From Diplocarpon mali (taxonomy: Eukaryota; Ascomycota; Leotiomycetes; Helotiales; Drepanopezizaceae): a stretch of DNA of 64,000 nucleotides. This document shows positions 36,875-48,233 of the stretch, in pieces. The stretch lies in NCBI GenBank assembly GCA_024741835.1, contig JAENRP010000057.1, forward strand, positions 1-64,000, given 5' to 3'. The notes beneath the pieces were generated by a model. The model saw only the letters and a list, made by a program, of their open reading frames with translations, was not told the DNA's origin and did not search any database. Position 1 is the first letter of the stretch. Every line of letters begins with the position of its first letter. The translations under genes were made by a program, and so were the position numbers.

Positions 36875-37512
36875 GGTTGGTCAAGGTACTACCTCACTCG
36901 CCAGCCTTTCTTTTTTTTTTCACCACCGCAGTGTCACCTTTGAAAGTGCGTCATAGGCACAAACAGCAACATATCAAAAATCAACATCCATACACAAGGT
37001 CTCAGCAGTCTCGTACTTTATCTTGTGACGTCGTAGTGGTTTTTCTTCGCGCCCCTGTTCTTACGTAGGTTGTTACCAAAACTGCTTTGTGCTGTGGGGG
37101 GGGAGAGCTTCCGTTTGCAAGGGATGGCTGGCAAAGATGTCAAACTCCAGTCCTTCCTGTATTGGCACGGCAAGAATTCGGTGAAGTGACAAGTCGAAAG
37201 CAAGGAACAACCAACGCCAAATCCGGGCAAGGAAGGGATCGTCGACGCCACATGTGGCTGGTGACCGATCCAACCATGCAACGATCCGCAAGCGCTCCAC
37301 GCGTTTGACGTCGGCAAGTCAGTGGTGTGCTGAGGGGAGGAATATCGATCGAACGCCTCGGTGGACTGGTTGATTCGTTTCATCCTCGGGCCGGAGTTTA
37401 TCCTGAGCCGAACCGAGCCGCCCCGAGCCTCAGCGATCCAGACAGCAGCCCGCAAAGACGACGATGACGTAGGAGAGAGAGAGCAGCGAACGGCTGGTGA
37501 CACGATCCTCGC
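36875..37512. other. Intergenic
   Basis: No gene is seen. A T run lies at 36909-36920, next to the miniprotein promoter. Confidence 0.4.
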
Positions 37513-37616
37513 GACCCACGAGCCCACGAGCCGACGAACTCACGAACCCACGAACCCACGAACCCACGAACCCACGAGCCCACGAGCCCACGAACCCACG
37601 AACCCACGAACCCGAG
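37513..37616. repeat. 8-bp minisatellite, 13 units
   Basis: Tandem units of AACCCACG with AGCCCACG variants; the first, third, fourth and last units are imperfect. Because the unit is 8 bp, three units code 8 residues in every frame, which creates long but meaningless ORFs on both strands. Confidence 0.85.
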
Positions 37617-38224
37617 ATTGCATCCCCGACCAAGGCATGGCAAAGACGGCATGTCCCGGTCGCGATGTCCGGTCCCAGCCCAAGAGTCTCGGTGAAGCTG
37701 GCAACGAACGCTTCGGACTTCGTGGAAACCTCAACCTGCAAACGCCGCCTTCTTTCCCAGTCGTGCATCCGCCCCAACTGCCCTACAGTCGTGTAGGGGG
37801 CTGGGCCGGCAACACCCTCACAACCCGAGTTTGACTTCAAGCTCCATTTCAGCTCCAAGTGATCAAGGCCATCGACTCGGCACTACACGACCTCGACATG
37901 CATAGGTGCTGACGATAGTAAGCTCTTACATCTCGCTTGCAACGGTGAGTCGACTGAACTCCAGGGTCCCATCGTCACACGCCCTCAGATTATGGCCCCG
38001 GCTATCGCTATCTCGAGTCAAGGATCCGTGATCTCCATGCCAAATAGTGTCTGCCCCGCATCTCCGGCTACATCCTGCGATGGCCGGCTCATCAGCCTCT
38101 TGTCTGATAATCGACTTTCCAGCATTGCGTGCTGTATCGTGCATATGGAGTCTAAACTTGGCGACAGCCCCCTTAATCTCATCGCTTTCGACCCGTCCAG
38201 TGTCTGGCACGTTGCGTAGTGTTT

Positions 38225-38698
38225 TCAATCTCGAAGAGAATGCAGCTCTGGTCGAAAGTGTGTGTTCCGCAGAGCCAAGGCTTCCTTGCCCATCTGGGAA
38301 TGCAGAGACATGGGCCATCTGGGCCCTCCCGGGCTGCGATAATCCAGGTGGAGAGTATGCAGCGCTGAAGTCGGGGTAAACGTTCGGAAGATAGGTTCGA
38401 GTAGGTACGACTCGGGATATCTCCATGAGATGATCAGTGTCCCGACATCTTGAGTACGCTCCGCGATGACATCCAGAAAACGTTTACGCGAGAGGGGGTT
38501 TGCGAAGGAGGATCTTGCGAATTTGTAGAAGAGATGGCGAGTCTCGATAGACAAACGCCGATTCGTAGAAGAAAGGCCTTGTCCACAGCGGCAACCCAGA
38601 TCCTGGAACTCCTTGCAAGGAAATAAACACTGGGTTGGAAGATAATGTTCGGTGAATATGATGCCGTCAGTAAGCCCTCGGATCTCGGCAGGAATTTT
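38225..38698 (-). pseudogene. F-box/2EXR-like remnant
   Basis: An open frame starts KIPAEIRGLTDGIIFTEHYLP, resembling the 'LPAEIR..IY' opening of fungal 2EXR/F-box-like proteins, then continues RHLFYKFARSSFANPLSRKRF and LIISWRYPESYLL. There is no good ATG: the frame begins with TTG at 38701, and a stop lies close upstream in the frame beginning MAFIAGRPLQTPRS. Further similarity-like sequence runs past the stop at 38225. It is most likely a decayed gene; an unrecognised exon structure is the alternative. Confidence 0.3.
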
Positions 38699-38701
38699 CA
38701 A

Positions 38702-39353
38702 TAGAGTGGCAGCGACTACGGCGAGGCCACCAGCTCCAAAAGATCCTTTTCTGATGGCCTTGTTCGGGGTTGACTCCGAGGGGTCTGGAGAGGGCGTCCT
38801 GCGATGAATGCCATCTCTCGAGCACGAATGGGTTCAGTCTGCCGTGGCCCGCGGAGAGAATGGAGCGCTCCTCATAGCCGGCGTCGTGAATTTGTGATTC
38901 AAGTTTGGGTTGTGGTCACTAGATGCCTACATGCGAGAGGAGAGAGACGAGCTCTGGGAAGGTTATGAGAGTGACGGATGACCCCTGTCATATAAGTGGG
39001 GGCCATGGGTCAAAGAAAAACGATACGAGGCTCTCGAGGACCAAAGTGCCTAGAGAGAATCTATCTTTCTCAGTCCTCTCTCGAACCTCACAACACAAAC
39101 CAAAGCAGCATTCGCCCTCCCTATGGATCTCACGCCCATCAAGATCCCGGGCAAACGCACAAGAGAAAACACAAAATCAGCGCTTGCAGCCAGAAAACTG
39201 CTAGTAAAATCCCGTGCCATACCTCGCCTCTTCAAAATCTAAAAACATGAACAGAATCGAAAAGTAGGGCGTCCCCTCAATCAGACTCAAGATAAATTGG
39301 CTCCAATCAAAATCAAATTTCCAGAACATGTCGCGCAAACGAGAAAACGTACC
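38702..39353. other. Divergent interval between two F-box-like loci
   Basis: No separate gene is supported. An ATG-led stretch near 38812 (minus; MAFIAGRPLQTPRS) may be the original 5' end of the remnant to the left. Confidence 0.35.
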
Positions 39354-40447
39354 ATGAAAACCCTGAAATCCAAACGCAACATGTCTCCTTTGGAAAAACT
39401 GCCTACGGAGTTACTAGAACGGGTCTTCCAGTTCTGCCTCAATCTGGATTTGCCGAAAGCCAGCCCGATCGTAGCGGCGAAACTGAGTAGTCAGACGATA
39501 TGTGGCTGGACTGTGATGCGGATTTTCGGGCCGTCGTGGGCCAGGCACTATGGCAAGGAGACGGAGATGGGGACGGTAAATGAGGCTCAAGGGGGCTGGG
39601 AAGAGGCGGATCACGAGTTGCAGTCCCGAGTCTTGAGGTGTAGGTGGGCCGGTCTGGAGAGCCTGGTTCGGGCGAAGGATCTTTGGGTCCAGAGGTACGC
39701 GAAGGACCGAGTCTTCAAACCACACTGTAGGTGTACATCTCCGCTGGCCCTCAACGCAACACCGACATCTACAATCGGAATACAGCCACTGACCCCACCA
39801 CAGTTTTTCTTAAATCCTCAAACCCCGCCGAGACGGGCTCCAACAGAGACGCGACACCGCGCTCTACCTTGTCAGAAGCGGAATTCCTCGACCGCGATTT
39901 CACCGGCTTCCTCACCTACATCTCCGCCCCCGACGGCCCCTGGCCCTGGGCCATCATCTCCTGGGCCACCTACCCCAGCCTCCGCGGGGTCGAAATCCCA
40001 CACTCCCTCCTCCTCGGCCCCTGGCCACCCAGTGCACTGAAGCACCTCTTCCACCTCGTCAAGTCCGGCGCCACGCTCTCCTGGCTGACCTCTACCTCGG
40101 GCGAAGCCGCGCTCGAGGGCTTGCGCTCCGCCGTCGCGGCGGGCGACGTCGCGGCTGCGCATCTCCTCGTTTGGAGCGGGCTGGTCGAGCAGCTGGACGT
40201 CGAGATGCTGTGTTGGGCGCTCAGGAATGCTGGCGGGGCAGGGCCGGAGGGGAGAGTGCGCATGCTGAACCAGCTGTTGAGACTCGGCTTTACCGTGCTG
40301 GGGGCGCGGGAGCGCGCGCGGATCGAGCGGGAGCTGTCGGATCTGAGAGACGAGGGCGTGCTGGAGGCTAACGAGGAGAAGCTCGCTTTCGTCAGGGGGC
40401 TGCTGGACTCGGAGACGCTGCGTGGAAAGATGGATATCAGAGCCTAG
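39354..40447 (+). CDS. F-box-like domain protein, unknown substrate
   Basis: Exons are 39354-39726 and 39804-40447, with a 77-bp intron (GTAGGT donor, CACTGAC branch, CACAG acceptor) joining KPH/FFLKSS in phase 1; 338 residues. The F-box-like core is near residues 12-50: LEKLPTELLERVFQFCLNLD, PKASPIVAAKLSS. The second exon has helical stretches (GLRSAVAAGDVAAAHLLVW, VRMLNQLLRLGF) that look ankyrin-like in spacing but do not carry clear repeats. Such proteins usually recruit substrates to SCF ubiquitin ligases. Longer frames upstream begin only with TTG (39297), so the ATG at 39354 is used. Confidence 0.65.
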
Positions 40448-40959
40448 ACGGACGCCATCTTCCTGGCGAGACGCGCACCTACCTTTGTACATACACCCTT
40501 CTGGAGATATTGCCACACACAGCTCCGCAGGCCTCTGGTATTCTCCCAACCCCCCAGATCCTACAAAGACTGCAAGAATACCAAGTTAACGACCAACACT
40601 CGGGATATCGAGGGAGGCCGGGAACCTCAACAGTAGGTGTCGGCACCCTCAAGACGAGTCCGTGTGCGGCTCGGGACTCTCATACGCATGAATCACAGTC
40701 ACCGTAGTTCCTGGTGACCTTATTCGGTGACTGCGATGTACGGCAAAACTTCCCGTCCGGCGGCTCTGGCCATCAGCAAGCTTCAGGGCAGCGGGCTCTG
40801 GCACGTCTAAGATCAAGATTCAACACGGTACGAAGAAACGATGGCACATCGACAACACGCCACTTGTGGCAAGATCTAGGCTCCCAACAGGACATACACT
40901 TCAATTCTACATCCTAGGGAGTATTTTTGACAGCCAGTGACTATTCTCCTCTCGTAATC
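40448..40959. other. Convergent intergenic
   Basis: 3' regions of the F-box-like gene (+) and the XPF gene (-). No gene is seen. Confidence 0.4.
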
Positions 40960-43805
40960 TCAGTCATCACCCAGAACGTTCTTGTTAAAGAACCGATGTA
41001 TCTGCCTCGCCGCCTCTTTACCAACAACTGGCTCCAGTTCCTCCGGAGTAGCATTAGCAACTTCCCTCAAGCTCCCCATCTCTACAACCAAACTCTTGAT
41101 ATTCTTCCCCGTCACCCCAGGCACAACCCTCAACATATCCTGCGGCTCGCGGTTGAAGCTCTGATCCTCGGCTTTCTGGCCGCCCTCCAGCCCAATCCTG
41201 ACTGCTGCAATCGGATCCGGCTCCGGCTCTTGGGTCTTCAGCGACTCGAAGATCTCAGCCGTTTGATACGGCGACGAGGACCAGATGATGCGGAGCCGCG
41301 GGAAAGCTAGGGTGAGGAGCACTAGTTTGGATTGCAGGTCGGAGGTTGCGTTGGCGGCGGACACAGAATTCAGAGAGCCGGAGAGGTCGGCGAAGGGTTC
41401 GAGAGTGAATGATTTGTTATGGTCGAATTCGATGAGCAGCATGGGAGATTTGTAGTGCAGCTGCATGGTCTCCGCTTGATTGTAGAGACGTCCGTCTCTG
41501 AAGGAGGAGATCAAATCCTTGATGGATTTGCGCTCGATGCAAATGCTGGGTGAGAGGATGTAGTCGCCGACTGTGAGCATGCAAGGGACTATGACCATAG
41601 AGCGGCCGTGTAGAAGGGAAGGGAGTGAGGAGCGAAATTCTCGCACATCGACGACGACTCGGGGTGGTTGGGCGGTGGCGGCGAGACGACCGCCGCCTGC
41701 TATTCGGGTGTTGACTGTGCGTAGGAAAGCTTCTTGGGGATCTTCTATGCCGTGGGCATCGAGCGTCATGACGACGGACATGCTGGATTTCTCTTTGATG
41801 AGTTTGGTGAAGGCATCCTTTTCTCGGCGTACCGATGACAGATAGCGCTGTTCTTCGACGGATCCGCCGTAGTAAAGGAAATAGACTCGTACGTTACGGT
41901 CGTTATGTGATGAGCGGTAGACTTCGACTCTGCGCACGAAAGACGTGTCAGGTTCGTACATGATAATATAACGAGGCTTCACCTCCTCCAATACATGCTC
42001 GTCCATATCTCCATCATACGCATGTATCACGACGAGATCTTGGGTATCATAGAGCTGGTAATAGTCTTCCATGTCGTCTAGTGGATCTGCTATGATATCT
42101 TCCTTCTGTGCTGCCTCCATTTCCGTAGGCTGTATTTCAGACATCAATGTGGCAACTTCTAATGGCTTGTCCTCTGCTGCTTGAATGCTTCCATTTGCTG
42201 CACGAGAGGGACCCGAGCCAGTGTTGCCACCTCCACGAACCCGACGCCTTTTGTTTGTTGGAGCCTTACCTCGCAAGCTACTGCTCAATCCTTTCTGGTT
42301 GGTAGTACCGTTCAAGGAGTTTTGATTCTCCGTGAATAGTGCGGCACTGATTTTTGCAAATTCTTTCTTCCATTTCAGGTAGTCTCGAAGTTTCCTTCTC
42401 ATCATAAATTCCGCAGAGGGCTCGTGCTCTTCATTGTCGTCTTCTTGCCCAGCTGTTTCGGGATGAACATGCATATTTTGAAGATATTCTCGTAATTGCC
42501 GGCATTGCGCTGTATCAGTGCACATAATCAAGATCGTCCCATTCGAATCATCTCGTACGACAGGGTTGAAATAGAGGTCTCGGTCAATCTCTTCCAAGAC
42601 TTCGGCCAGAATCGCCCACTTAGGTTGTTCTTCAAGGACAGTTCGAAGAGTGTCGATATTTTCTGTTCCTGAGCCTTCACCAGTATAAACTCTCCGCTTG
42701 GCAGTGTCGAATATGGTATGAGCAGCATCAAGGAACAGCCATGGCGATTGGTTCTGTCTAGTAGATCCCGAGGGAGGAGAGTGTGCAGCCAATATGGTGT
42801 CTAGGTGCCGATTGAACGAGACAGCATCATATGTGAGTAGATTGTGTAACATGCCTCGTAAGACGGTCAGGTCGTTAACGATCTGCTTTGTCTTCCAGCT
42901 TACTCGATGCCAGAAGGGATCAAGTTGCCTTCTGACAACCATATCGAATTGCTTGTGGAGAGCACTATCGAGATTCCAGTCTTCCATCTCCAAACCGGCG
43001 TTGCTTTTCTTGAGCTCCCCAATACTGACTTCAACGCATTCCATAATGGCGTTTTGAATGTCACGCATCAAGTCTGACATCGGAATTTCTAATTCAATGA
43101 CTTCGGCCTTTTTCTTCCCTTCCAGTGCCTGGGCCACCACCACTTGAAAACGTGGCCATAACGAAGCGTTCCTGAGAAACAAATTCCGCATCATCGTAGA
43201 GAGCGGAGCAAATCCGGTAGTAAATGGCTCCGGGTTGTCTGAGAAGGCCTTCAAGAAGCCAACCTTATTCCGCTGCCTATAGATCCGCAGTATGAAAGCC
43301 TCCAAACATGTAGCCACAATTCTATCGGCGTGAAGTACCACCAGCCCGGTAACTGTTTCCGGATTCAGCAAGCTTGTTAACAAATCGACCACGAGGATTC
43401 GTGATGTGACACTGAATATGCCCCCTTGACTATACATCTTCTCTCTTGTCCCGACGCTCATGAGGTCTGTGTTGACCACACTGAGGCCCCTGGCTTTCGG
43501 AGACATGCTAATGGCGGCATGTTCTGCCAGGGCTTCTCCGATCCATCCATTTTCTCTGTCGTCTGCGCCAACCAGGAGGATGAGATTGTTCCCAGCGGCA
43601 TCGTACGAATGGAGGAGATTCGTCACCAGGCGCAAGAGGCCAAGCCCGCGGGCAATAATGACCAGCTCATCTTTTTGGCGAAGCTCTTGAAATATCTCCT
43701 GCTGGTATTTCTGTAATCATCAGCAAGGTTTAGGAATGTTGCGGGTAGAGATACAAGAGGCAGTGATAGCTTCACAGGCTGTTGGTCAGCATTCCCAGAC
43801 GACAT
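40960..43805 (-). CDS. rad1: DNA repair endonuclease XPF/Rad1 (MUS-38 type)
   Basis: Exons are 43755-43805 (17 residues) and 40960-43710; the 44-bp intron joins SLPL/KYQQEIFQEL in phase 0 (933 residues). The N-terminal SF2-like helicase domain is present but without working ATPase motifs, as in all XPF. Seen: DELVIIARGLGLLRLVTNLL, ILVVDLLTSLL, FILRIYRQRNKVGFLKAFSD. The ERCC4 nuclease has GDYILSPSICIERKSIKDLI (V/I-ERKxxxD) near residue 700. The C-terminal double helix-hairpin-helix is MLRVVPGVTGKNIKSLV... to GKEAARQIHRFFNK. With Rad10/ERCC1 it cuts the 5' side of lesions and recombination flaps. It is divergent from an 85-residue protein gene. Confidence 0.95.
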
Positions 43806-44138
43806 CTGTAGCAATCATGATCAATCTAATCCCCATCCCATCAAGAAACTCGGCATACACCAGTGCCCCCACTTATGCTAATGATGCTGCACAGGGAAAA
43901 AAAAGGCGGATGCTTGGGAGTCGGGAAATTGGGTCGGAGCAAGGCACGATGTCACAGGTTCCGGCTGCAGGCGGTTGGCACGCGATAGCTGCTCGACCGA
44001 CGTCATCGCTTTTATAGCATGGAGGGGCAATGCAACAACTTCTTAAAAGCTGAGCACTGGGTTATTCCATCCCTGGCAAAATACATTCTACAACCTCAAT
44101 CTCAAGACTACCATTCGAGAACTCCACCATCATTCATC
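43806..44138. promoter_or_regulatory. Shared divergent promoter, XPF / 85-residue protein
   Basis: 333 bp between start codons. A CRE/ATF-like core (GACGTCATC) at about 44000-44008 lies directly beside a TATA-like TTTTATAGC at 44009-44017, about 125 bp before the plus-strand ATG. The arrangement points toward the small protein rather than XPF. Confidence 0.45.
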
Positions 44139-44396
44139 ATGCCAGCCGGACCAGACGAAACCGACAACCACCCAGTGGGTGCTGCTACTGAGCATACTGC
44201 GAGGAATGCCAGTAGCAAGACCGAAAGTAACGCCAGCACCCATCCCCTTCATGACCAAGGCCCGCCGAAGGGAGAGAAAGTTCAATTCATCCACCACGAA
44301 GCTCAACCAGGCCCAGCGATCCCCAAGAACTTCGATGCCCAGCAGGAGGGCACCAAGGAAGAGAGGCAAGCCAAGGCACAGGAGCTGAACAAGTAA
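44139..44396 (+). CDS. 85-residue hydrophilic protein, unknown
   Basis: One exon. The protein is polar and has few hydrophobic residues: ATEHTARNASSKTESNAS, then KGEKVQFIHHEAQPGPAIP, KNFDAQQEGTKEERQAKAQE, LNK. It has no membrane span or Cys. The ending GTKEERQAKAQELNK resembles a C-terminal block I associate with small conserved fungal stress-related proteins, but I cannot name the family. A TATA-like box and CRE-like site upstream suggest regulated expression. Confidence 0.65.
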   Translation: MPAGPDETDNHPVGAATEHTARNASSKTESNASTHPLHDQGPPKGEKVQFIHHEAQPGPAIPKNFDAQQEGTKEERQAKAQELNK

Positions 44397-44751
44397 TACT
44401 TCTCCCGGTATGAGTAGGATGTTTTGGAGCTTTCAGAGTTGTTCCTGACAGCAGATAGGGGATGCAAGATGTGACGGGGGTTGGCTGGGTGGAGAGCATT
44501 CAGCATGGCTTGAGGGGCCGGATCAGTGATGGAAGAACTTGCAACATTTGGATTAGAGGGCACAAAATACTTTGCTTGTAATCAGACTTCCAGCTACCCA
44601 AGGAATGCACATCGGTCTGTGAAAGCATGCTACAGTACAACTCACGACTTACGTTGCGTGCAGTAACACGTCGCTGTTCCAGAGAGGTTTCTCCGTGTGA
44701 GGTAGTCCTCCATTGAATAAGATGAGACGAGTCTCAATTGAAGCGCAGAGA

Positions 44752-44952
44752 TCAAGCATGGGATAGGGTTGGGAAGAATTCTGTGTTGGCGGCGCGTGGC
44801 AGCTTTTTCTTGTTGGCTTCTGAAAAAGCGAGTGGCTGAGGCGTGGAGGAGGGATCTCTTGGCGTTATCCTGTTACGTAGCGCAGCGTCAGTCACTTTCC
44901 AAACATCCTGGCCCCGACCTTTGTCTGCTGTGTAGGTATCTATGAATGGCAC
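44752..44952 (-). CDS. Possible 3' exon of a small unknown protein
   Basis: A minus-strand frame reads protein-like from about 44925: KGRGQDVWKVTDAALRN, RITPRDPSSTPQPLAFSEA, NKKKLPRAANTEFFPTLSHA, then a stop at 44752. The frame opens with GTG, so an upstream exon would be needed; CTACACAG at about 44924-44931 could be its acceptor, but I could not find a matching start exon. Low confidence. Confidence 0.3.
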   Translation of the reverse strand: MPFIDTYTADKGRGQDVWKVTDAALRNRITPRDPSSTPQPLAFSEANKKKLPRAANTEFFPTLSHA

Positions 44953-45493
44953 AGATGCCTCTCAACTCTGTATACTTCCAGTGCGCGCCGGTATTGCGAT
45001 ACGAGGTCAGCATATTATACGACCACTTCCCGTTTCGAGTCCACTCGGGCAAGCAGAATAAGATAGCCCCCGGACGCCGGACGGGCATAACAGGTCCTTC
45101 GAGGGCACCTACTATCCGGTCTGACGAGGGGATAAGAGTAAGGAGGTGGTGAAACGAAAGTTATCCGAACAAGCATGCCAAAGGGAGACAACTGTCTCCT
45201 TTCCAATCCTCGCCACGATTGCTGGAATTGCTGACGACTTTTCCAATCAAGCATCACCAGCTCGACAATAAGCAAACGCATACTTGGACCCACCCAAGCG
45301 AAATTATTTCGCATCCCAGCGCCGCCCACTCCGTCCCGGTAAAAGGCGGCTGTCTCCCGCAGGCCGCCAAGTTACTAAGGGCCGCTTCCATTGCAGCTGG
45401 GCTGGAACTTATTCCGAATGAACTTGCTCCAACTCGACTACTTGTTCGGCCATACTTCAATCCGCAACGCGACCCGAACTTCAATCCGTAACG
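44953..45493. other. Intergenic, Las17 promoter side
   Basis: No clear gene. It should hold the Las17 promoter and possibly the 5' exon of the small minus-strand gene. Confidence 0.35.
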
Positions 45494-47767
45494 ATGCCGA
45501 CCATCCTCTCCGATGACGACAAGGAGACTGTGAAACGGCAGATCCCTCGATCTGTGAACAAAATACATGCAGTCGCTGTCGCGAGGCTTTATATAGCTTT
45601 TCCAAATCGCAGCAAGTGGACTTATACCGGCCTGCAAGGCGCGGCGGTCCTCGCCAACGACCTTGTGGGAAACACGTACTGGCTGAAGCTTGTTGATGTG
45701 TCGGTTCGTGGGCCCATGAGCGTAATGGGTGATGGGTTTGGATTGATCAGGCTAACATTTGGCAGCCAACGGGTCGAGGGGTAATATGGGATCAAGAGAT
45801 CTACGATACTTGGTCCTACAACCAGGACAGGACGTTCTTCCATACCTTCGAGACCGAGGATTGCTTAGCTGGACTGTCCTTTGCCGACGAGAAGGAAGCC
45901 AAGCAATTCCTCAAGAAAATGAATGACCGGGAGAAAAATGCCAGCAAGATGACCAAGTCGAATCCATTCGGCGGTGGAAGTCAGCAACCTACTAGACACG
46001 GAATATTAGGAGGGTTATTTGGTGGGCACCGGCACTCATCTGCCCCTTCGGTACAACCTACTCCTCCGGACTCGCCAAGTTATACACTTCCACCAGCACC
46101 GAATAACCGGATATCAGGCGGTAGCCTCAACGGGGCCAAATCTCAGTTTGCTGCGTTGGACGTTATTGACCCGAATTGGAGGGAAACCTGGGGTGACGAT
46201 TTGAAGCAAATGGGGATCACAGATGATTTGATTCGCGACAACCAGGACTTCATCGCAGACTATATTCGGCAACAGCAAGCAGCTCAGAATGCTGCATCTC
46301 CAGTCATTGGGATCGAAAATCAACGAAACAAGCCCCCCCCTCCGCCTCCTCCAACGGGCCCTTCACGGACTCGTTCCGAGAGCCCTCAGAGTGTAGCACC
46401 AGGGCGAGGCAGAGGAGCTCCACCTGCTCCTCCACCTGCGCGAAGATCTGCCGCGAAAGATTCCGCAAGGGAAACTACCCCTCCACGAGAGCCCTCGCCT
46501 CCCCGAGGACCTCCACCACCAAGATTTGCAGCACCACCACCATTCGAGGGTGCAGGCAAATTTGCACATACCAACCACAAACCGGCTCGAGGACACGCCG
46601 GAAGTATCTCCAACCCAGGACCGCCTCCGCCCCCTAGACCTCCGAAGAACCCTGTGGATGAAGCATACGAACCCGGGGAGACCGGGTCGAAATATGGAGT
46701 ACCTCCCCCCTTTATGGGACAACGGAAACAAGCTCCACCTCCCACGGCGAGCCGAGGAGCAGTTCCCCCGCCTCCCCCTCAACGAGATACTCCACAGCGG
46801 GACACTGTAGGAAATGTTCATGCCATACCTCCTGCGAATGGGCTTCCTCCGCCTCCTTTACCCCCTAAGACGCCATCTGGACCACCGCTTCCCCCGCCGT
46901 CATCCAGACCTGTTCCCCCTCCCCCATCCAGAGAAAGTGGCCCTCCACCTCCTCCGCCATTGCCATCTTCAAGCGCTCCACCGCCGCCTCTTTTACAACA
47001 TTCAAACGTACCCCCTCCCCCACCGACGACCCAATCGAACACCCCTCTGCCTCCACCGTTACCCCAGTCAAATGCACCTCCTCCTCCGCCTTTACCTCAG
47101 TCAGGCGCGCCTCCTCCTCCGCCATTACCCCAGTCAAGTGCGCCTCCTCCTCCGCCATTACCCCAGTCAAGTGCGCCTCCTCCTCCGCCTTTACCTCAGT
47201 CAGGCGCGCCTCCTCCTCCGCCATTACCCCAGTCAAGTGCGCCTCCTCCTCCGCCATTACCCCAGTCAAGTGCGCCTCCTCCTCCGCCATTACCCCAGTC
47301 AGGTGCGCCTTCTCCTCCGCCTTTACCTCAGTTAGGTGCGCCTCCTCCACCTCCCATGCCATCACTAGGTGGGCCTCCAGCTGCCCCTCCCCCCCCACCA
47401 AACCGAGATTCAGGATACCAGTCTAGTGTTCCAGCATCATTGCCACAGCCAACTGGTGACCGGGCGGACTTGATGGCCAATATCCAAAAGGCTGGTGGGA
47501 TTGGTTCTCTCAAGAAGGTCGACCGTACACAAATCAGAGATAGAAGTCAAGCAATGGTACCTGGAGGCGATACTGGACCTGCAGGCAGTGGATTACCTCC
47601 TGCAGGAGCAACAGAAGCAGGTGACGGCAGTTTAGCTGGTGCTCTAGCCGCTGCTCTCAATAAGCGTAAACAGAAAGTCAGCGCGAGTGGTAAGTTCAAT
47701 GCTGTGATATCTCGGTGTCAACCGCTAATATATGGTAGATGACGAAGCGGATGATGATGATTGGTAG
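45494..47767 (+). CDS. las17: Las17/WASP actin nucleation-promoting factor
   Basis: Exons 45494-45703, 45766-47689 and 47739-47767 encode 720 residues. The WH1 domain spans about residues 10-125 ([53 protein letters not shown]). A fungal conserved block follows ([19 protein letters not shown]), then a very long polyproline region with nine 11-residue repeats, a WH2-like actin-binding motif ([20 protein letters not shown]) and an acidic tail ending DDEADDDDW that binds Arp2/3. The tail lies entirely in the 29-nt last exon. It activates Arp2/3 at endocytic sites; the WH1 domain binds the WIP homologue Vrp1. Confidence 0.93.
47068..47364 (+). repeat. 33-bp coding tandem repeat in Las17 (9 units)
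   Basis: Nine consecutive units encode [11 protein letters not shown], where xx is SN, SG or SS (the last is LG...MPS). Units 2-4 and 5-7 form two nearly identical 99-bp higher-order copies. Each unit is an SH3-ligand-type polyproline. Confidence 0.9.
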
Positions 47768-48233
47768 ATGGATAATATTGGGGTCGGAGGAAGTTCTAAA
47801 GCCTTGATGCCTACTGAGGTCTTTTGTCAAGCTCAGCAGATAGCAAGGCGTCATGCCGAACAGTGGCGTAAGCGATTCGAGTGAAGCCTGGTTGAATACA
47901 ATTACATGCTTATGCGAGACTGGTTGCTGTAAATGCATTGCGTGAGTCTATTGACTAAGAAGTGTCCGAATCCGAGTATGTCCAGATGAGCCTATAACGA
48001 ACCCACGCCTACTTCCGATAATGAGCAGCGGAACAAGAACAGCCCAGTCAAAGAGTTGCAACGTCTCTCCCATCGCAACCCGTTGACAGTCAACCGAAAG
48101 AAACATGCTGTCGAGGTTCTCAGGCGGCGATCTCGGTCATGACCACAACCATGAGACTGAGAGAGAAGACAGTCTTTCTTTTCGTCACCACCATACCACA
48201 TCCCGACACTAAGTATAGATGCAAATGCACCCT
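47768..48233. other. Convergent intergenic
   Basis: 3' regions of Las17 (+) and eIF1A (-). No gene is seen. Confidence 0.4.

Noticed and set aside
37361..37858. Overlapping ORFs of 100-160 codons on both strands with THEPTNPR or VRGFVGSW repeats
   Set aside because: They are produced by the 8-bp minisatellite, whose unit has no stop in any frame.
39872..40549. 225-codon minus-strand ORF
   Set aside because: Antisense shadow of exon 2 of the F-box-like gene; it has a biased composition and no motif.
46363..47401. Antisense Gly/Arg-rich and [15 protein letters not shown] ORFs
   Set aside because: Complement or frame shadows of the polyproline repeat of Las17.
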